From Spirogloea muscicola (taxonomy: Eukaryota; Streptophyta; Zygnematophyceae; Spirogloeales; Spirogloeaceae), in contig WELB01000047.1 of the NCBI GenBank assembly GCA_009602725.1, positions 614,028-678,027 on the forward strand: a stretch of 64,000 bases of DNA, read 5' to 3'. The notes beneath the pieces are model-generated. The model worked only from the letters and a program-made list of their open reading frames with translations, did not search any database and was not told the origin of the DNA. Both the position numbers and the translations under genes were made by a program. This document shows, piece after piece, positions 29,925 to 41,049 of the stretch (positions within the stretch are counted from its first letter, which is position 1; each line of letters begins with the position of its first letter).

Positions 29925-30592
29925 AAGTGGCACTCCCAATGGAGGCAAGGGCTGTGAAAAGCCAGCCCAAAAAGAATTGACAAAGGTTCGAAGGGGCCAA
30001 GTGACGGAGGGGCCTAAAAAGCGCTAAGCAGCTACTAAGGGGCCTGAAGATGCTATGGCAGAACGGGGGAGGATGGACCACTCAGTAGTGACGAGTGAGG
30101 AGCCTCAAATCCGACAGACTAGCTGCCGGAAAACTATCCCTATGCCGGAAGCCAGAAGCCGCAGCGAGAGCACGGCCAGCACGCAGATGCAAGGCGTGGG
30201 CCATGGATAGCTGAAGGGAGACTGACAATTGCATGCGGTAAACCGGGGCCCACGAGCCAGCCGCATTGAAGTCAGCCGGCTCACCGCGCCTGCGGGACAC
30301 AGCGCGCCGCGCAAGCCTGGCCAGCAGGTCGAGCCACTGGGACCCGAGAGCCCTGTGCACGTCCACAGCCAGGGGACGAACTCATCTGCAGCCGGGTGGT
30401 CGGCGTGTTTGGCCGCCTTGCTGCGAGCGGCCTTCGCCGCAGCGTGGCCAGCCCGCGAGGCAGAGAGCCCCGGGTTGGAGCGGTCGACCACATCAGTGGT
30501 GACCACATCCGCAATGATGCGCGCGCCGCCGCCCGGCGTGGACGTTGTCAGGTCGACGCGGCGCGTGTAGAGTCCGTCGGCCCTCTGGAGGA
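29925..30592 (-). mobile_element. LINE-A 3' half
   Basis: From about 30,590 the minus strand encodes the end of the endonuclease-like block, then DVVDRSNPGLSASRAGHAAA, KHADHPAADEFVP, DVHRALGSQWLDLLARLARR, PADFNAAGSWAPVYRMQ and FPAASLSDLRLLTRHY-stop (30,082), then the stop-codon hairpin, A-type UTR and tail ending at about 29,928. One frame change separates the first and second parts. Confidence 0.8.
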
Positions 30593-30725
30593 TCTGGTGG
30601 GATTGGCGGAGTCGATGCAGTCAGTTGTCACCACATCGGCGATGATGCGGTTCGCTTTGGACATTGTCCATTCCTTTTGGGCTGGCTTTGCCAGCCCCTC
30701 TTCTCTATGGGCGAGCAGTTTCTTC
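30592..30725. mobile_element. LINE-B scrap joined to a B tail of opposite strand
   Basis: Bases 30,594-30,648 are a minus-strand B body fragment (the DVVTTDCIDS region). They are followed by a plus-strand B-type tail, with GGGCTGGC/GCCAGCCC arms at about 30,677-30,697 and the usual GGGCGAGCA ending. Confidence 0.65.
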
Positions 30726-31335
30726 TTGAAAAAGTAGCCGCTGGAAAGAAAGTCTCTTCCAGTAGAGGGCGATGGCTGTTATTGGCCAGCCCAGTTAAGT
30801 CTAGCCGCCCAGAATGTACAAGAAACACCGCTTCCATTGTACAGCAATGGCTGTGAGCCCAAACGCATGTGCAAGGAGTGTACAAACTTTGGAGGAGGCC
30901 AGGAAGCGCTAAAGCACACAGCGACTAATATGCTCAATAGCCCCTGTTGAGCAGCCGGGAAGCCTTCACGAAAGCCAGAGGCTGCAGCGAGAGCACGGCA
31001 GCATGCAGATGCAAGGCGTGGGCCATGGAACGCTAGAGGGATGGAAAGATATGTGGTCCAGCCCAGGGTCCAGCGCTCAGAAGGGCTCGCCCATAGAGGG
31101 AAGTGCTCGCCCATAGAGAAGAGGGGCTGGCACAGCCAGCCCTATAGACAGAATGGACAATGTCCAAAGCCAAGGAAAGAGGAGCCGGAAAAAGGGCTAC
31201 ACTACAAAACACTGCAAAACACGTAGACGATGCAGAGGGAAGCTCAGTACCCAGTGAGCAACATCAGGTCTGAGTAGCTCGCTGCAGGGAAAGAGGCACT
31301 CCACTGAGACCCAGAGGAGGACCCATAGAGGATAG
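30726..31335 (-). mobile_element. D-type and B-type LINE 3' ends
   Basis: D/E-type tails at about 30,750-30,850 with their UTR up to 30,960, a C-terminal scrap at 30,960-31,060, then a B-type tail (31,100-31,145), B 3' UTR and ORF end with the stop-codon region at about 31,240-31,330. All on minus. Confidence 0.6.
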
Positions 31336-31725
31336 GAGCTGGAAAAGGCCAGCCCAAAACAGAATGTAACAGATTGAAAAAGGTCAACAGCTCAGTCTCT
31401 CTTTCCCTGTAGCCACTCGTTGTAGCCAATTTGCAAAACTGTGTGATTTTAGCGCCTCTCGGTCCTTTATACGTTGTCCTTCTGTATCTGGGCTGGCTTT
31501 TCCCAGCCCCCTTTGGATGTGCCCCTTCCCTTCCCTCCTCCAGACCTTGTTCATTACTTTGGGCTGGCCTCACAGCCCTCGCCTCTTTTTGATGAGCTTA
31601 CTTCCCACAGCCATTGCCTTACATGGGAGGACTGTTCTTTATTCTCGAGCCTCGTCCTCCCAATCTTTTCGGGCTGGCCTGTGCACAACCGTCACCCTTT
31701 TGGAAGAGCTTACTTCCGGAGGGGC
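31336..31725. mobile_element. Mixed LINE tails
   Basis: A minus-strand C-type tail at about 31,320-31,370, then plus-strand hairpins at about 31,488-31,508, 31,560-31,580 and 31,668-31,690 with different loops. No body sequence remains. Confidence 0.55.
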
Positions 31726-31727
31726 TG

Positions 31728-31900
31728 AGGGTTCTGTGCATGATCATGGAGGCGAGCGAAGGGCGGCTCACGACCTCTACAAGGATGTTATGTTCGGCAT
31801 CTACCTGGAGGCGGGGTATACAGTGGCCATTGGAAATTCGTCTACCATGCCCATTCAGCACAGGACTTACGCGTGGCGGAGCTGCTGTGTGTAGCCAGGA
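31728..31900 (+). mobile_element. LINE fragment around the zinc-knuckle end
   Basis: The plus strand reads HGGERRAAHDLYKDVMFGIY, LEAGYTVAIGNSSTMPIQHR, matching the segment between zinc knuckle and endonuclease block of LINE-B at 48.8 kb. It stops at TAG near 31,892. 31,900-32,140 has no clear feature. Confidence 0.65.
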
Positions 31901-32139
31901 CATCCTTAAGCTGGGAGCCTGCAAATACTCTGAACGTACTCGTCCTATTGGCCTGGCCCTCACAATTCAAAGCCACTGAGCCACAAAACTTTTGTGATTC
32001 CCTCCTGTTTCCCTCCGTTGACTTGCTCAGTAGACCTCGCCACCTTCGTCCGGGGCTGCTGTCACCCTCTCCCTCGTCCCCTCCTAGTTGCATTCGCTTT
32101 CCGTGCACCGCCGTGCCAGGTCGTCCTCTTGCAGCATCC

Positions 32140-33000
32140 TCTGGCTTGCACACGGTACTCCTCTTCCTTGTGCGTCAATGCGAATGTGGCGAGCGAGGGG
32201 CCGAGCCTAGGGAGCTGGCCGCCCATGTTCTGCGCTGTTCTCACGGCGGGGAGCGGACAGCGGCCCACGACCGCCTCCGGGATGCGATGCATGGCATGCT
32301 TGTGGAGGCTGGCTTCTCGGTGGCAGCCGAGAACTCCGCCGTCGTGCCGCTCCAGCAACGGGCCGACGGTCTCCACGCTCGTCGTGTCGACCTTGTGGCC
32401 ACCCCACCAGCTGGCGGGCCACGTCTTATCCTGGACGTGGTGACCACTGACCCCTATGACCGCTCACACGCAGCCCAGTGTGCTACCAAGGCTGGGTGTG
32501 CGGCAGCTGCGCCGCTCGGGCAAAGGAGCTACAAACACGCAGATCACCCGCGGGAAGACGAGTTCTTCCCGCTCGCCATCGACACGCACGGGGCGATGGG
32601 CGCTCGGTGGCTCGAGCTGCTCAATTAGCTCTCACGTCACGTCATCGTCCGCCACTTCCATGGGCAGCCGGTGGACTTCCATGCAGCCGGGTCGCTAGCG
32701 CAGGTGTACCGCATGCGCTTGGCCGTCTCGCTGCAGAGATCTCTGGCCCGCGCGCTGCACCTGCGTGCCGGAATAGCCCTCGCTGCTGCCTGTGGCTCTG
32801 GCCAGGGGACCCGCTTCCAGGAACCCAGTATCTCTGACCTGGGGCTGGTTAGGTTACTGAGTGCTTCGTAGCTGCTTAGTTTCTTCTTGTGCTTGTGTTT
32901 CTTAATGCTTCCCCTGGCCCCTTCTCGTCCTTTGTTAATTCTTTTTTAGGCTGGCTTCTCCCAGCCCCTATCCTCACTGGGCGAGCCCTTCTTCTCCCTC
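32140..33000 (+). mobile_element. LINE-C 3' half with one internal stop
   Basis: The frame starts within the zinc knuckle (CECG...HVLRC) and reads through ERTAAHDRLRDAMHGMLVEA, RRVDLVATPPAGGPRLILDV, KHADHPREDEFFPLAIDTHG to a TAG at 32,626-32,628. The same frame then continues with HFHGQPVDFHAAGSLAQVYR, SLQRSLARALHLRAG and the C-terminus at about 32,870, C-type UTR, hairpin at about 32,950 and the ending GGGCGAGCCCTTCTTC. Apart from the stop it is the most complete plus-strand copy of the C family here. Confidence 0.85.
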
Positions 33001-33003
33001 TCG

Positions 33004-33264
33004 TTATTCATCTGATCCTATTGCTGACTCGGGGTGCCCAGTCAGCCAATCCGCGTAGTATAGATACATGTCAGCATTGTTCTCTCGCGCCGACCGAACG
33101 TCAGCTGGGTACTCAAGTGGTGAGGATGTTGGCAATTTGAATGGATGGCCTGTCAATTGGATGTAGGCACCAGCTTGCTGAGCTAACGAGGATTGAAGGT
33201 GCCCTCCTAGAGCACGCAAGCATGGCTTGACATGAACCAAGACATTTGTGCCCTCTGAAGGCAT
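33004..33264 (-). other. Unidentified 86-codon frame
   Basis: The minus-strand frame reads HVKPCLRALGGHLQSSLAQQ, TGHPFKLPTSSPLEYPADVR, NADMYLYYADWL. Composition looks protein-like, but no family is recognised, no second exon is found and it borders the LINE-C end. It may be an exon fragment. 33,265-33,600 has no other feature. Confidence 0.2.
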
Positions 33265-33600
33265 TCAGGACCCCTCATTCGTTCGTCATTAGATTTGCTT
33301 GCCTTTGCATTTGGCAATTTTGACTTACCGTTGTTCCAAATACACGAAATCTTCCTCATACCTCGTTTGTCAGTAGCCATCCTTGTCGTGCACAGGCTCT
33401 AATATGAATTGACGACAGCAGAATTGTCCTTTGTTCTGATGAAGAATGCATTCTTGCTGATAGCCTCACCTAATTGTGGCCTGGTGTAGTATGACGTTCT
33501 GCCGCCAAAAGATTCTGACGAGATGCAAGCCTGCCAGATTCTTCACAACCAACCCCGGCCCTGACGAGCCTCTCATGTATCGCCTTATACGAAAGCCGGC

Positions 33601-33631
33601 GCGGGGGGGGAGAGAGGGGGGGGGCGGGGGG
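33601..33631 (+). repeat. G-rich low-complexity run
   Basis: Runs of 8, 9 and 6 G separated by short spacers, able in principle to form G-quadruplex structure. It immediately precedes a degenerate LINE. Confidence 0.8.
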
Positions 33632-33734
33632 TTTTAGAGCAGAGTGTAGAGCGCAGTCTTGCCTGCGAAGTGGAGCGGCAAAAGCATGTCAGAGAGCTGA
33701 TTGCACAATCGACCATGATGCACATCAGCAAAAC

Positions 33735-34180
33735 CCTTCGTAATGGCTAAGTCCCCGCAACCTCGTCGCCAACACGCCTGATATGGGCCCCCGTGTAATT
33801 GCGGACGTTGTCACCCTGGACGCAATTGATTCAGAATTAAAACAAAATCCCAAGCCCAAATTGGCGGAGGAGGTGGGCGCGAAGTCGGCAAGGTTGCAGG
33901 CGTGCAGGAGGGAAAGTATCGCCCTGCCGGTGGCAAAGTTGTTGTGCTGGCTAAGACGTCCTTGAGGCGTCAGGGGATTGGTGGCCTTCGCAGGGGCTTG
34001 CACATAGAGCAAAAAAAAAATTATTGTTGAGGTCAGCAGGTGAGCACCCCAGGCTTCAATGCCGCTGTGTCGCTCACTCAGGTGTTCCGCATAACTCTTG
34101 CAATTCGATCTGCCGGGCATTTCCGGTGTGGGCAGGTTGCGCACTAGCTGCTGCTTCTGAGTGACAGTCTTCCGGCTGCA
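33735..34180 (+). mobile_element. Highly diverged LINE remnant
   Basis: MGPRVIADVVTLDAID (from about 33,782) matches the endonuclease-like block, and STPGFNAAVSLTQVFRITLA (about 34,040-34,105) matches the C-terminal block of LINE-B. A run of A interrupts the middle. It is older than the neighbouring copies. Confidence 0.65.
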
Positions 34181-34479
34181 AGCTACTCTGACTACCGGCT
34201 GGGTACTAGGGGTCATTGAGCAACCATTTGTGATGCCCACTGCAGTGGCTGTGTGATGTACTGCTTTCCCACTTGGCCCTTGACCATTGCTTTCTGGGCT
34301 TGCATTTTGCAGCGGTCCTCCTCGTTTGGGAAGACATCTCTTTGCTTCCAACTGTGAATGGCCGCGTGCTAAAGCGGGGCGCACTTTCTCGGAGCGTGTC
34401 ATGCCCGGGCGCATAGCGTCTTTGTAGCGTCGGTTAGAGGGCAGTCGAGCGGGCCGGAGAGCCGGACGAGGAGTGTCTG

Positions 34480-35735
34480 AACCTTCTGCCTTGACCCCCC
34501 CACCTTGCGGGGATGGGCTCTGAAGAGGTCGGACGGCGGAGAGGCTATCTCTCCGCAAGTCCCCCGTTGGAGAGCGACCTAGCGCCGCCGCAGCCGCCGC
34601 CGCGAGGGTTAGAAGGGTTTGGGCGCGCGCCGCGCAGGCCAACGCTCCAGGTCAGGGTGGCCAGGGGGCCGAAGCGGGCGGTGAGAGATCCCCCGGCGGG
34701 GGTGACCACACAGCGGCGCAGGAGGCGCACGCGAGTGTGAGGGTGTGGTGATGCTTCTTGCCACATTCTTTGCATGCTTGCTTACCTGGTAGAGAGGTCA
34801 TGCAGGGCAGGCTGCTGCTAGTCAAGCACAGTCCTGGCCTGTAGGCCGTGTTCCAGGTGTGGCACCTCGACGCGTAATGGGCGTTATACGGACAGGACCG
34901 ACAAGCGCCGTGAGCCTGGTGGGGGGGGAGGCATGTGTTTCCGAGGATCGAGCACTGAGGAGGGAGGGGGCTTCGCGAGTTGACCAGGTCCATTGGGACC
35001 GGTCGGGGCCGGCCCAATGGAAGGCCGAGAGAAGGGGGAGCTGCGCAAGGTGGCTGGAACGCAAGCAGCAGCAGCAGATCAGTGCGGGAGCGACGGGGTA
35101 TCCATGTGGCTCCATGGGGACCTCGTAGGGGGGGCGCTTGCAGAGGCTCAGGTGGGCGCCTACGTCGGCGCCACCTCGCCCAACCCCGCCCCAACTTGCC
35201 GGCCATGAGCTCAGCGGCATCGACGCGGCTCCAGGAGGGGCGCCATGGAGGCCATTTGGGAGGTCAGGAAGGAGGGAATGGAGTGTGTACCGAGTGACGG
35301 AGGGCCTGAGGGAGGGGGGCGGGACCGCCATGGAGGCCCTGGGGGGCTGCGGGGCGAGGAGGGGTCAGCTAGCGTCAAAGCTTCGGAGCGACAGTGCAGC
35401 AGTGGAGAAGCTCCGTGGCCTCTCAACGATGGCGGCGGCGGCCCCACAAGAGGGCCAAGGCGGGCCCTCGCGAGGGCCGCACGGGGCCACGGCTGCCGCG
35501 GGCCGGCTGGGCAGCCATGGCGGACCTCACAAGGGAGAGCAAGCGCATCTGCCATGGCGGCTGCTCGGCCTCCATGTGCCTCCTGAGAAGGGGAGGGGGG
35601 CCCTCATGGCAGCCACGTGCAGTGAGCCATGGCGCCTGGGGCCGCCATGGCTGCCGCAGCGCCGGCCGGGCAGGCGGGGCCCATGTGATGACGCCCTCCC
35701 CCCCTCCTCCTCCCTCGTGAAGATGTCAGTGCTCG
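34480..35735. other. GC-rich region with a Cys-rich minus-strand frame
   Basis: The minus-strand frame 35,206-34,652 (184 codons) is low-complexity at first, then carries CRSCPYNAHYASRCH and CKECGKKHHHTLTLACASC, a pattern that could bind zinc. A donor-like GTAAGC lies at its middle (34,785). Plus-strand frames in 35,138-35,938 are Ala/Gly/Pro-rich and unsupported. Whether this is a gene, a LINE 5' region or neither is unresolved. Confidence 0.25.
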
Positions 35736-35859
35736 CGTCCGTGCAGATGGGCTTTTGCTCCGTTACTTGGCCGCTCTGGCCCCGTCATACGCCACGCAGC
35801 TTCTCGTCCGAATTGGCGTTTGCTCATGGCAGCCACTTCTTCTCTTCTTTCCTGGCTTC

Positions 35860-36180
35860 ACTTCTTTTGGGCTGGCCTCTTACAGCCACCAGTCGATTTG
35901 GGCTGGCCATTCAAAGCCATCGCCCTCGCCTGGAATAGTTTTTCCTCTCTGCCTCCTCGGACCTTGTGCATTTTTCTGGGCTGGCCTCTCACAGCCCATT
36001 GGGAGAGCCACTTCTCACAGCCATTGCCCGGACCTTGTCAATCCTTTTCGGGCTAGCTAGCTGTTCACAGCCCTTGCCCCCCTTTGGGAGAGCCACATTC
36101 CCTTCCATTGCCTTAGCTTTAGAATATACATTGTTTCCTCCAGACATTGTACGTTCCTTTTGGGCCTCTCACGGCAATGG
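35860..36180 (+). mobile_element. Array of LINE tails
   Basis: Hairpin starts (GGGCTGG) at about 35,868, 35,899, 35,977 and an altered one at 36,049, with endings of the GGGAGAGCCAC type at 36,000 and 36,088. No coding part. Confidence 0.6.
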
Positions 36181-36648
36181 CTTGACGTGGAAGTACAGTG
36201 TCCTCCCTCCTCCCTCCCTCCTCGCGGCGCCGGCCAGGCGGGCCCGCCCCGGGCATCGCGGCCAGGCGGCGTACGTGGCCGCCTCCCCCCCTCCATACCT
36301 GCACAGTCCCCCGGCGGGCCAGGAGGGAGGGAGGACGGGGGGGACCGACGTGCTGACCGGGGCCGCATTGGCGCCGGAAGGACAGGGAGAGGGTGCGCCA
36401 GTGCTCGTCCTCCGCCACGCCGCCTGCCCATCAGAGCCCGTCACCTCGCCGCACCGCCTCTGCCGCCATGGCGTGCGCAATGCAGGCTGCGTCCGTCGGC
36501 CACTTGGGCTGCACCCAGAAGGCCTTGCTGCTGCCGTCGTGGGCCTGCTTCGGCCCCAGCTAGCTGCTGCTGCGGCGCCAAGCTCTGAGCCTCAGCACGG
36601 GGAACGCCCACTTGCTGCTCTCGGCGTGCTGGCAGCCAGTGTGGCTAT
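36181..36648 (+). other. GC-rich leader of the RING gene
   Basis: CCTCC-rich and CpG-rich. It contains a short frame at 36,468-36,564 beginning MACAMQAASVGHLG that resembles a plastid transit peptide but ends at TAG, so it is not joined to the RING gene. The 5' part resembles the GC-rich repeat at 690-930 in composition. Confidence 0.35.
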
Positions 36649-39211
36649 ATGGGCCTCCAGATGATGGCGGCGGTAGTCCCCGGTGGCGAGGAGGGCCTGC
36701 GGCGCGCCGAGAGCGTGGTGCGGCGCATGCGGGTGGCGGCGTTCGCCGTCGGGGAGGTCGTGGCGGTGCGCTGCAACCGCAGCAAGTGGCACGATGCGGA
36801 GGTGACCCGAGTCTCAGAGGAGGGAGTGCGCCTCTGGGTTGCCGCCGCCAATGCCATCGTCAACGTCCCGGTGCAGCTCATCAGCAGCCACCTGTCCAAG
36901 GCGCGGCACGCCGCCACCGCCGCGGCCGCCGAGGCGGCGCCCGCGGCCGAGGCCGCCGGCATGGGGAGGAGCGCCACGCCGTCGCCGTCGATCCCAATTC
37001 ACCACCTTGACCGCGTCGTGCGGTCGCCCGTGCACGCCGTCCGCCCCGCACACCTCTCTCACAGGTAACCCCTCCCCTCCCCTCTATCCCCACCACTGTC
37101 CTTCTCCTCCTATCCTCCTTGCTTACTCCCGGCCTCCAGTCAGCTTCTCTTGGCACCACGGTATACAATTTTTTTCCAGGCGACCTTCTGAGCATTCACT
37201 AGAACACTAGGAGCACAAGCCCAGCGTGAGCCGCTCACTCTTGGCACGCGCCAAGTCTGGCAGCCCCTGTGAAGCAATTGGTGGAATAATTTGCTTCTTG
37301 GCGAGTGCAGGCAGCTGTACCGCCAGGTACCGACAGACGATGGCTGCCAGGAATGCGGGAGCCCGCTGCGGCGCAGCTCGGCGGCGATGAGCTGGGAATG
37401 TGGCCATCGCTGCCACTTTGCGTGCGTTGAGGCCCGCTGGCACGCTGGCCTCACTGAGTGCCCCCAGTGCGGTGGACCGAGCGGAGGCGGCGAGGTGGGG
37501 GCCGGGAGTCTTTACCGGCAGCTCTCCTCGCTCTCAATTGCATCAGCGTCATCTTCAGGCACGGTCGCCTCGCCGCAGAGCAGCAATGGTGGCCATGCCT
37601 GCGCCAGCAACAGCAGCAGCATCAGTGCATCCTTTGGCACATCCTTTGGCACTGCCGGTGGCGGCGGCATCCCGCGCTTCCACTGCATCTGCTCCCATGC
37701 CTGCCCCGTCACGCTTCTCGAGGAGGACCCTGCTGAGGGCCGCCTCTGCTGCCCCCATTGCCAGGTGCACTCCCTCTCCTCCTCCCTCTCCCTCCTTTCC
37801 ACCAAGACCAGCCAATCTCCCCCCCCTTCCCACGCCCCTGCACTGCTCTCCTCACTGGCATGGATTCCACCTCTGTCTCGTCTAGGCTGCTGACATACCA
37901 GCAATATCTGTGCGTAATTTTATGCAGTACAATCCCTGGACGTTGGACCTGCAGCAGGCCTGCGGGGCCAGTTTGACAGGTAGCACTGCAGTATCCCCGC
38001 CGATGGAGGCCGAGCTTGGGCTGCGGCCTGTCCACGAAGGCAGTGGCAGCGGTGTTCACCACGACTGGTTCAGAGGTGCGGCCATGGTGGCCACCGCACG
38101 CTGGCACGCAGATGGGCTGGTGTTGGGCCAGCACACCGCCCAGCAGGCGGCGGCCGCTGCAGACGGCTTTGACGACTTCTCGTCGAGGCGACTGCACAGT
38201 ACGAGGGACCAATTTCAATTGTCGCCACCGGCACTCTTGAGCTCACCACCCGGTTACCGGCACATTGGCACAGTCAGCAGCGGCGAGTCAGGCCACCACT
38301 TTTCGCACACCAACTCCACGTGCTCATCACTCTCCTCCGTCCGCAGCGACCTCTCAGGTTGGTCACAGGCCTATCTCCCTCGCCTCATCATCTCCATGCT
38401 TTGCCTGTAGACCTTGCCCGCTGGTTTCAGCCAAAGGTCATCATCTCAAATGGCGGGGCAGAACAACCATCACATAGATCACTTGCAAGAGCCTTGCAGT
38501 GGCTGCAATAATTGAATTTTGCAGAAAATGCATTGATGCAATCTACGTTGCTAGGTCCATCGTCTCATTGTCAAGTAGGACCTTAAAGAACAGAGCCAGT
38601 TCTGACAGTAGGATGGCTCTGCATGTGCATTTGCAGGCGAAGTGCTCATGAGCCTGGCGACGGAGATGGAGACAGCGCGGCAGCGTCTATGCCGAAGGCA
38701 GCGCCTGTCGCGATCGGAGGGCGGCAGCAAGGCATCATCGATTGGTAGCGGCTCCCCCAAGGCTGTCCTTGATTACGTGCACAGCCCGGATGGCGACAGT
38801 GCCAGCCCAGACTCGGTGGACCTGGGCCCGGGCGTGAGCCGCAGCCAGCCGCCAGACACCTACAACAACAGCGGCTGGCGCCGACATCAGCCGCTCCCAC
38901 GGACCATGTCGCTCGACGGTGACCTGTCCTTGCTGCCGGGCTCCGTTGGCAGGGCCCAGACGCTAGCCGTAGTAGCGGCCCGTGAGATGAGAATTTGCAT
39001 CCAGCAACCGGCAGTCCTGGCGGCAGAGCAGGCAACAGAGCTTGCCGCCGCCAGTATTCAGCCACCAACAATGCTGCCAGACTGGAGTGCTGGCGGCCCA
39101 TGGATTTCAATCATCAAGGAGGGCCGCGATGTGAGTGCACGGCGGCGCAGCTCTGGACCGCCGCTTGATGGGGTCGCTCAATCCCAGCAGCGCCAAAGAA
39201 GTACCAAGTAG
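36649..39211 (+). CDS. RING-H2 protein with a Tudor-like N-terminal segment
   Basis: Four exons with matching phases: 36,649-37,064; 37,311-37,764; 37,886-38,357; 38,637-39,211, giving 638 residues. Residues about 30-85 (AFAVGEVVAVRCNRSKWHDA, then VNVPVQLISSHL) look like a small beta-barrel of the Tudor/SH3 type; this is inferred. Residues 151-192 are a RING-H2 finger: C151-x2-C154-x14-C169-x-H171-x2-H174-x2-C177-x11-C189-x2-C192, the ligand spacing of C3H2C3 RINGs, so E3 ubiquitin ligase activity is likely. A second Cys cluster (CICSHAC...CCPHC) ends exon 2. The remainder is Ser/Gln/Ala-rich without recognised domain, with a short helical start to exon 4. The start was chosen as the first ATG in the frame; an ATG at 36,661 is also possible. 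I cannot name an orthologue. Confidence 0.8.
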
Positions 39212-40440
39212 GGGCTCCATCGCGGTCATAGTGCAGAATAGCCTGCAAAGCGGCCGTGCCTCGTGAAGCTCCAAGGACAGCCATCGAGCACACGACCTCG
39301 GCACATTGGCTGCTCGATTGCATTGCTGTTGTTACCCCAACACCCTCCTTCCTCCCTCTCGATGTCAGCTTGTCATGTACATTTACTCTAGTCACCGCTG
39401 GGCGGCGCCCGCATCCTAGCTGTATGCTGCACTGTGCTTGGACCCCAATCGCGGTCCTCCCTCCCTTTTCCCCGCGCCCAAGCCGTGGGCATACAGCCAG
39501 GCAGCTTGCGCTCGCAGCCAAGCCCGCCAGCTTGAGGCAACTGTGGAAGAAGATGCTTGTCCTTGGTGATTTGCTCGGCCAGCAGGCAAGTGCAGGCTGG
39601 GCAGACTCAAACAATCTGCACCTCAAGTACACTTCATTTTTTGCTGCAAACAATTGTCTCAGCTGATTGATGCTTTTACGCAACCAAGTGCGTCAATCTT
39701 GTCAGCCTCACTCTTGCATCAATCTAAACTTTATACTGACAGATAATATGTTGCAGAGCTTATAGCTCGTTGGGCCGTCCATCAGCTGCAATGTGCATGT
39801 CAGGCTGCATGCAACATCACAACGTCTACTTGTTGGCCTCCTACTTTTGGCGGACCGCAAGACCAATGTCTGCCTTTGTGTCGAGCTTGAGCAATGTACA
39901 AAGGGGGACGCTGTTTGCCCTTGCAATTGGGCACACTCCAGGGGAAGCTCCAATGACTTACTGAGCCCGTTGCGGTGGCTGGCAATAAGACAAGCACTGC
40001 GGCGTTGCTCTCAGGGTGCCCCCGTTCTGTGCGCCGCTCAGATGCACAGGATGTGTCTCGCGCATACTGCACGCTACTGGAGATTGACAGACGAGGAGAT
40101 AGAAGGGGCGCAATGGGCATGAGAGTGAGGCCAGTCGGAGCCGAAGGAGAGAGCAGGAGCAGCCGAGCAGTTGGCTGAAAGCGGGGATGCAGGAACAAGA
40201 GCGAGGGTAGCGCGTGTTGAGTGCCAGAGGGCCCTGAACGACAAGTACACAACGACTTACATCTGATGTAAGCCGCCTGCCGGTATGTTGACCCGCTCGG
40301 CAGCCGCGGGTCAGCACGTCAGGGTTGCTTACTAGTGGCCAAATTTCTGACGGCAGGTTCAGAACGCTCTGCCACCACCCCAGCTTTCTGGTGGAAGGGA
40401 TGTCTAGAAGCGGTTGAGCAGGCGCGTGGGCAACCAAGGC
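39212..40440. other. 3' flank and unrecognised DNA
   Basis: Frames on both strands here are chance frames with no recognisable family. Bases 40,258-40,274 form a short palindrome (CTTACATC/GATGTAAG), and 40,293-40,317 a hairpin with TGACCCG/CGGGTCA arms like the LINE-F stop-codon hairpin, so a decayed LINE end may lie there. Confidence 0.4.
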
Positions 40441-40459
40441 GGGCTCCCCAGCGCCCCGG

Positions 40460-41010
40460 CCCGTTCAGACCTTGTCCATATATTCTGGGCTGGCTTTTGC
40501 AGCCCTCGCCCTCTCTGGAAGACCTCACTCCTTGGTTCATTCCTCTGGGCTGGCCTCTCACAGCCATTGCCTTACATTAGAAGAGCTGTTTCTTCAAGGT
40601 AAAGGGGGAATTCAGCGGAGGGGGCCCTCCAGAATTGAGCTCGTCCATAAGGGGCGGGGCCTGTGAAAAGCCAGCCCAGAAAGACTGAAGAAGGAAGGTC
40701 CAAAGGCCCGAAAGGCGCCATCAGCGCACAGCTATGCAAGAGACTAGAGCGAACGGGAGCTTAGCAACCCCGAGTCAGCAGCCGCAAGTCGGAGTGACCT
40801 GCAGCTGGAAAACGAGGCCCCCCGACGAGACCCAGAAGTAGCAAGCCGAAGCGCGGCCTGCTCGCAAGTGCACTGCGTGAGCCTGGGACCGTTGAAAGGA
40901 GACGGACAGCCACATGCGGAACAGCTATAGCAAGCGACCGGGCGGAAGCCGGGCAGCTCCCTTCACTGTATGAGCCGGCGATGGATGGGTGTCCGCTGTG
41001 GCAGCCGCTT
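40460..41010. mobile_element. LINE tails (plus) and a diverged LINE 3' end (minus)
   Basis: Plus-strand hairpins at about 40,486-40,505 and 40,548-40,566. A minus-strand element follows with tail at about 40,650-40,675, UTR, L-T-R-G-C-stop at about 40,770-40,755 (TAA stop) and decayed C-terminal codons to about 41,010. It belongs to a separate subfamily. Confidence 0.6.
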
Positions 41011-41049
41011 TAGAAGGTCCAACCACGGACCGCGCCCGTCCACTTTCCC

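Noticed and set aside
33725-34642. 305-codon minus-strand frame
   Set aside because: Its second half is antisense to a degenerate LINE fragment, and its first half is low-complexity GC-rich sequence with no domain.
35138-35938. 266-codon plus-strand frame
   Set aside because: Gly/Pro/Arg-rich composition expected from the GC-rich island. Its end runs into LINE tails.
37512-38218. Long minus-strand frames opposite the RING gene
   Set aside because: They are antisense shadows; the plus-strand exons have consistent phases and a RING motif.
40258-40274. CTTACATC/GATGTAAG palindrome as an operator
   Set aside because: No gene begins nearby; the setting is a likely decayed LINE end.
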